A DNA stretch of 64,000 nucleotides from assembly GCA_036785705.1 (NCBI GenBank), contig JAWUZG010000051.1, positions 14,784,501 through 14,848,500 on the forward strand. The letters run 5' to 3'. The DNA comes from Acanthornis magna. Taxonomy: Eukaryota; Chordata; Aves; Passeriformes; Acanthizidae. The notes beneath the pieces were generated by a model that was not told the origin of the DNA, made no database searches, and saw nothing but the letters and a program-made list of their open reading frames with translations. The position numbers and the translations under genes are program-made. Every line of letters starts with the position of its first letter. The first letter of the stretch is position 1. Shown one piece after another: positions 62,301 to 64,000 of the stretch.

Positions 62301-64000
62301 TGATGATGTCATGCATCCCCCATGTAACATGTTCTTGTGTAACAACACTGGGACACAAAATGTCAGAGTATGTTGTCCAAACATGCTACATGGTGCACAG
62401 AATTTGTCCACAGTTCCTTTAATGAGTTTGGATCAGGTATGGGGGTGTAAGATTTCATATCCAGCAGAGCATGCAAACTGCTCCCTATCAACATACCCAT
62501 ATTCAAATACAGAAATGCAAGGTAGTGAGGACCATGGACAGGCAATTGCTTGGTGAGCACCAGGTTTCCTGGCCTTTCCCATTTGACTCTTCAAGGCAGG
62601 TTGTACTTTTTCTAGCTTCTGAGTCATCGGCAAGAAGAGCGGAGTGCCAAGATGACAACAAAAACACAATCATGTGAGGCATCTACCCTCTTCTGCCGGC
62701 ATGAAAATAGCAGCCAGCAGGAGAGCCTGCACCACAGCTGTCTGGGTTAGGTTTGATTGGTCAGATAAATCACATCATATTGTTTCCATTCCTTTGGCTC
62801 AGGGAATGTGTAAGCACTTCAAAACTGAATGTTTGTGCATGAGAACTTTAAACTAGTTTACTTAAATACACACATATGTATCTTTGACATTGACTTTTTA
62901 CAGATTTTCTTGTCAATAAAAGTAAATTGCTTGACTGTTCACAGAAAGTTAACATAAACAGAGTCAGAGCAAATTCCTGTTTTAAAACTGTGTTTCAGCA
63001 TGTGACTGCCTTCAGTGACAACACTGTCAAATGAAATGATGAAGTCTTTACTGCTGTGACACCATGCCACCACTGCACTGAAGTCACTTCTCTGACCAAG
63101 AGCCCTGAACTTTAAGGAACAGCATAGCACACACCAAATGCCTAATTCAGAGCAGAGAACTCACTGATTTATGGCAAGTTGTGGGTAATGGAATTGTCTC
63201 AGCTCATCAGAGGACGCAGACACTGTCCAGTTACTTCCCAACTGTGCAAATGCTTTTGTTTCAGGGCTGACAACTCTATACCTTTTCACCACTCCTCAGG
63301 TCCTTCTTCAGGGTGATGGAGAAGGCCTTTCAGCGTACAGTAAAAAAATCATACCTTGCAACCTTTCCCAGCTCTCACACATCCTTGGGAAGCAATAAAC
63401 AGCTGCTCCACAGAAGGGGTCCCAGCATCTCATGCCTACCCCACCCCCTCCACACCATGAAGACATTAAAGGAACAGGGAAAGAGAATCAAAACTTTGAA
63501 TATTTAGGAGAGTGTCTGGAACAAAAGGAGTGAAAGATAGGGGAGCTTAGGTGGTAGCTTTTTTAAAACCATTATTGATAAGGGTTATGAGAGTTCTGAT
63601 TAATTAACTTGGAACACTTGGTGTGTTTCTAGTTTCTCTCTCTTTGCTGGGAGTCCTAGTTCCATGAAGACCACATGGGAACTCCTCCTCCAGCAGACTG
63701 AGCCCGAGGGCACCATCAGCTCCCCGTCTGCCCAGTCCTCCCACTCCAGCTCAGTGTCACTCTTTGTACTGCTAGCATCAAACACTGTTTGATCCATCCC
63801 ACATGGATTAGCAGTGACAGGCAGCTTTGCTGGATGCATCAGTAGTGCTAGAGCACTGGCTGCAAAAGGGACAGAGGTAGCTGGGGGCTAATTCAATTTG
63901 TGACATTTAAGACCATTAATTTTTACCTGGACACTCCTGGAGACCTGACTGATGGATGGAGTTGGATTTGTGAGGCTGTTGTAGAGTTACCTCAGTATTG
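59375..64000. other. Non-coding stretch, no gene recognised
   Basis: Open frames of up to 125 codons (60724-61101) show no domain or splice pattern. Base composition rises slightly in GC around 60900-61450. Nothing else is recognised. Confidence 0.5.

Noticed and set aside
1..64000. tRNA, rRNA, CRISPR or bacterial-type operons
   Set aside because: No cloverleaf with conserved A/B boxes, no rRNA-like block, no regularly spaced direct repeats and no compact co-directional genes were seen.

Overview
This is vertebrate nuclear DNA, almost certainly from a bird. The evidence is an intron-containing peroxisomal oxidase gene with compact introns, two clear CR1 LINE copies (the dominant avian retrotransposon) with their typical 3' ends, and a short stretch resembling the start of an LTR common in songbird and other neoavian genomes. 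There is no bacterial gene layout, CRISPR array or phage content. All family assignments are from recognition while reading; no database search was run.

The only gene I can support is HAO2 (hydroxyacid oxidase 2) on the minus strand at the left edge. Five coding exons (4618-4488, 3950-3799, 3045-2762, 2383-2168 and 438-280) splice in frame to residues 1-314 of an expected ~350. All FMN and active-site residues are present. The last coding exon(s), with the C-terminal peroxisome signal, lie beyond position 1. The untranslated first exon and promoter were not found and lie right of 4640.

The remaining ~59 kb shows no second gene. It is AT-rich non-coding DNA with scattered repeats. The densest patch is 12.87-15.4 kb. 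It holds a decayed minus-strand LINE reverse-transcriptase remnant, a decayed plus-strand LINE running from endonuclease to reverse transcriptase, and a CR1 3' tail. Inside the plus-strand LINE sits a near-perfect 109-bp palindrome (two 53-bp arms, 3-bp centre) bordered by a 6-bp direct repeat. Further right are simple repeats ((GGAT)16 at 26.2 kb, a GGGAA-to-GGCAA pentamer array at 39.6 kb, a 327-nt almost pure pyrimidine tract at 46.1 kb, a G20 run at 59.4 kb), an ancient LINE 3' tail at 41.6 kb, a 1.2-kb CR1 at 48.5 kb and an LTR/CR1 junction at 56.4-56.7 kb.

I found no undescribed multi-gene system. The best candidate for something new is the palindromic insertion at 14.82-14.93 kb.
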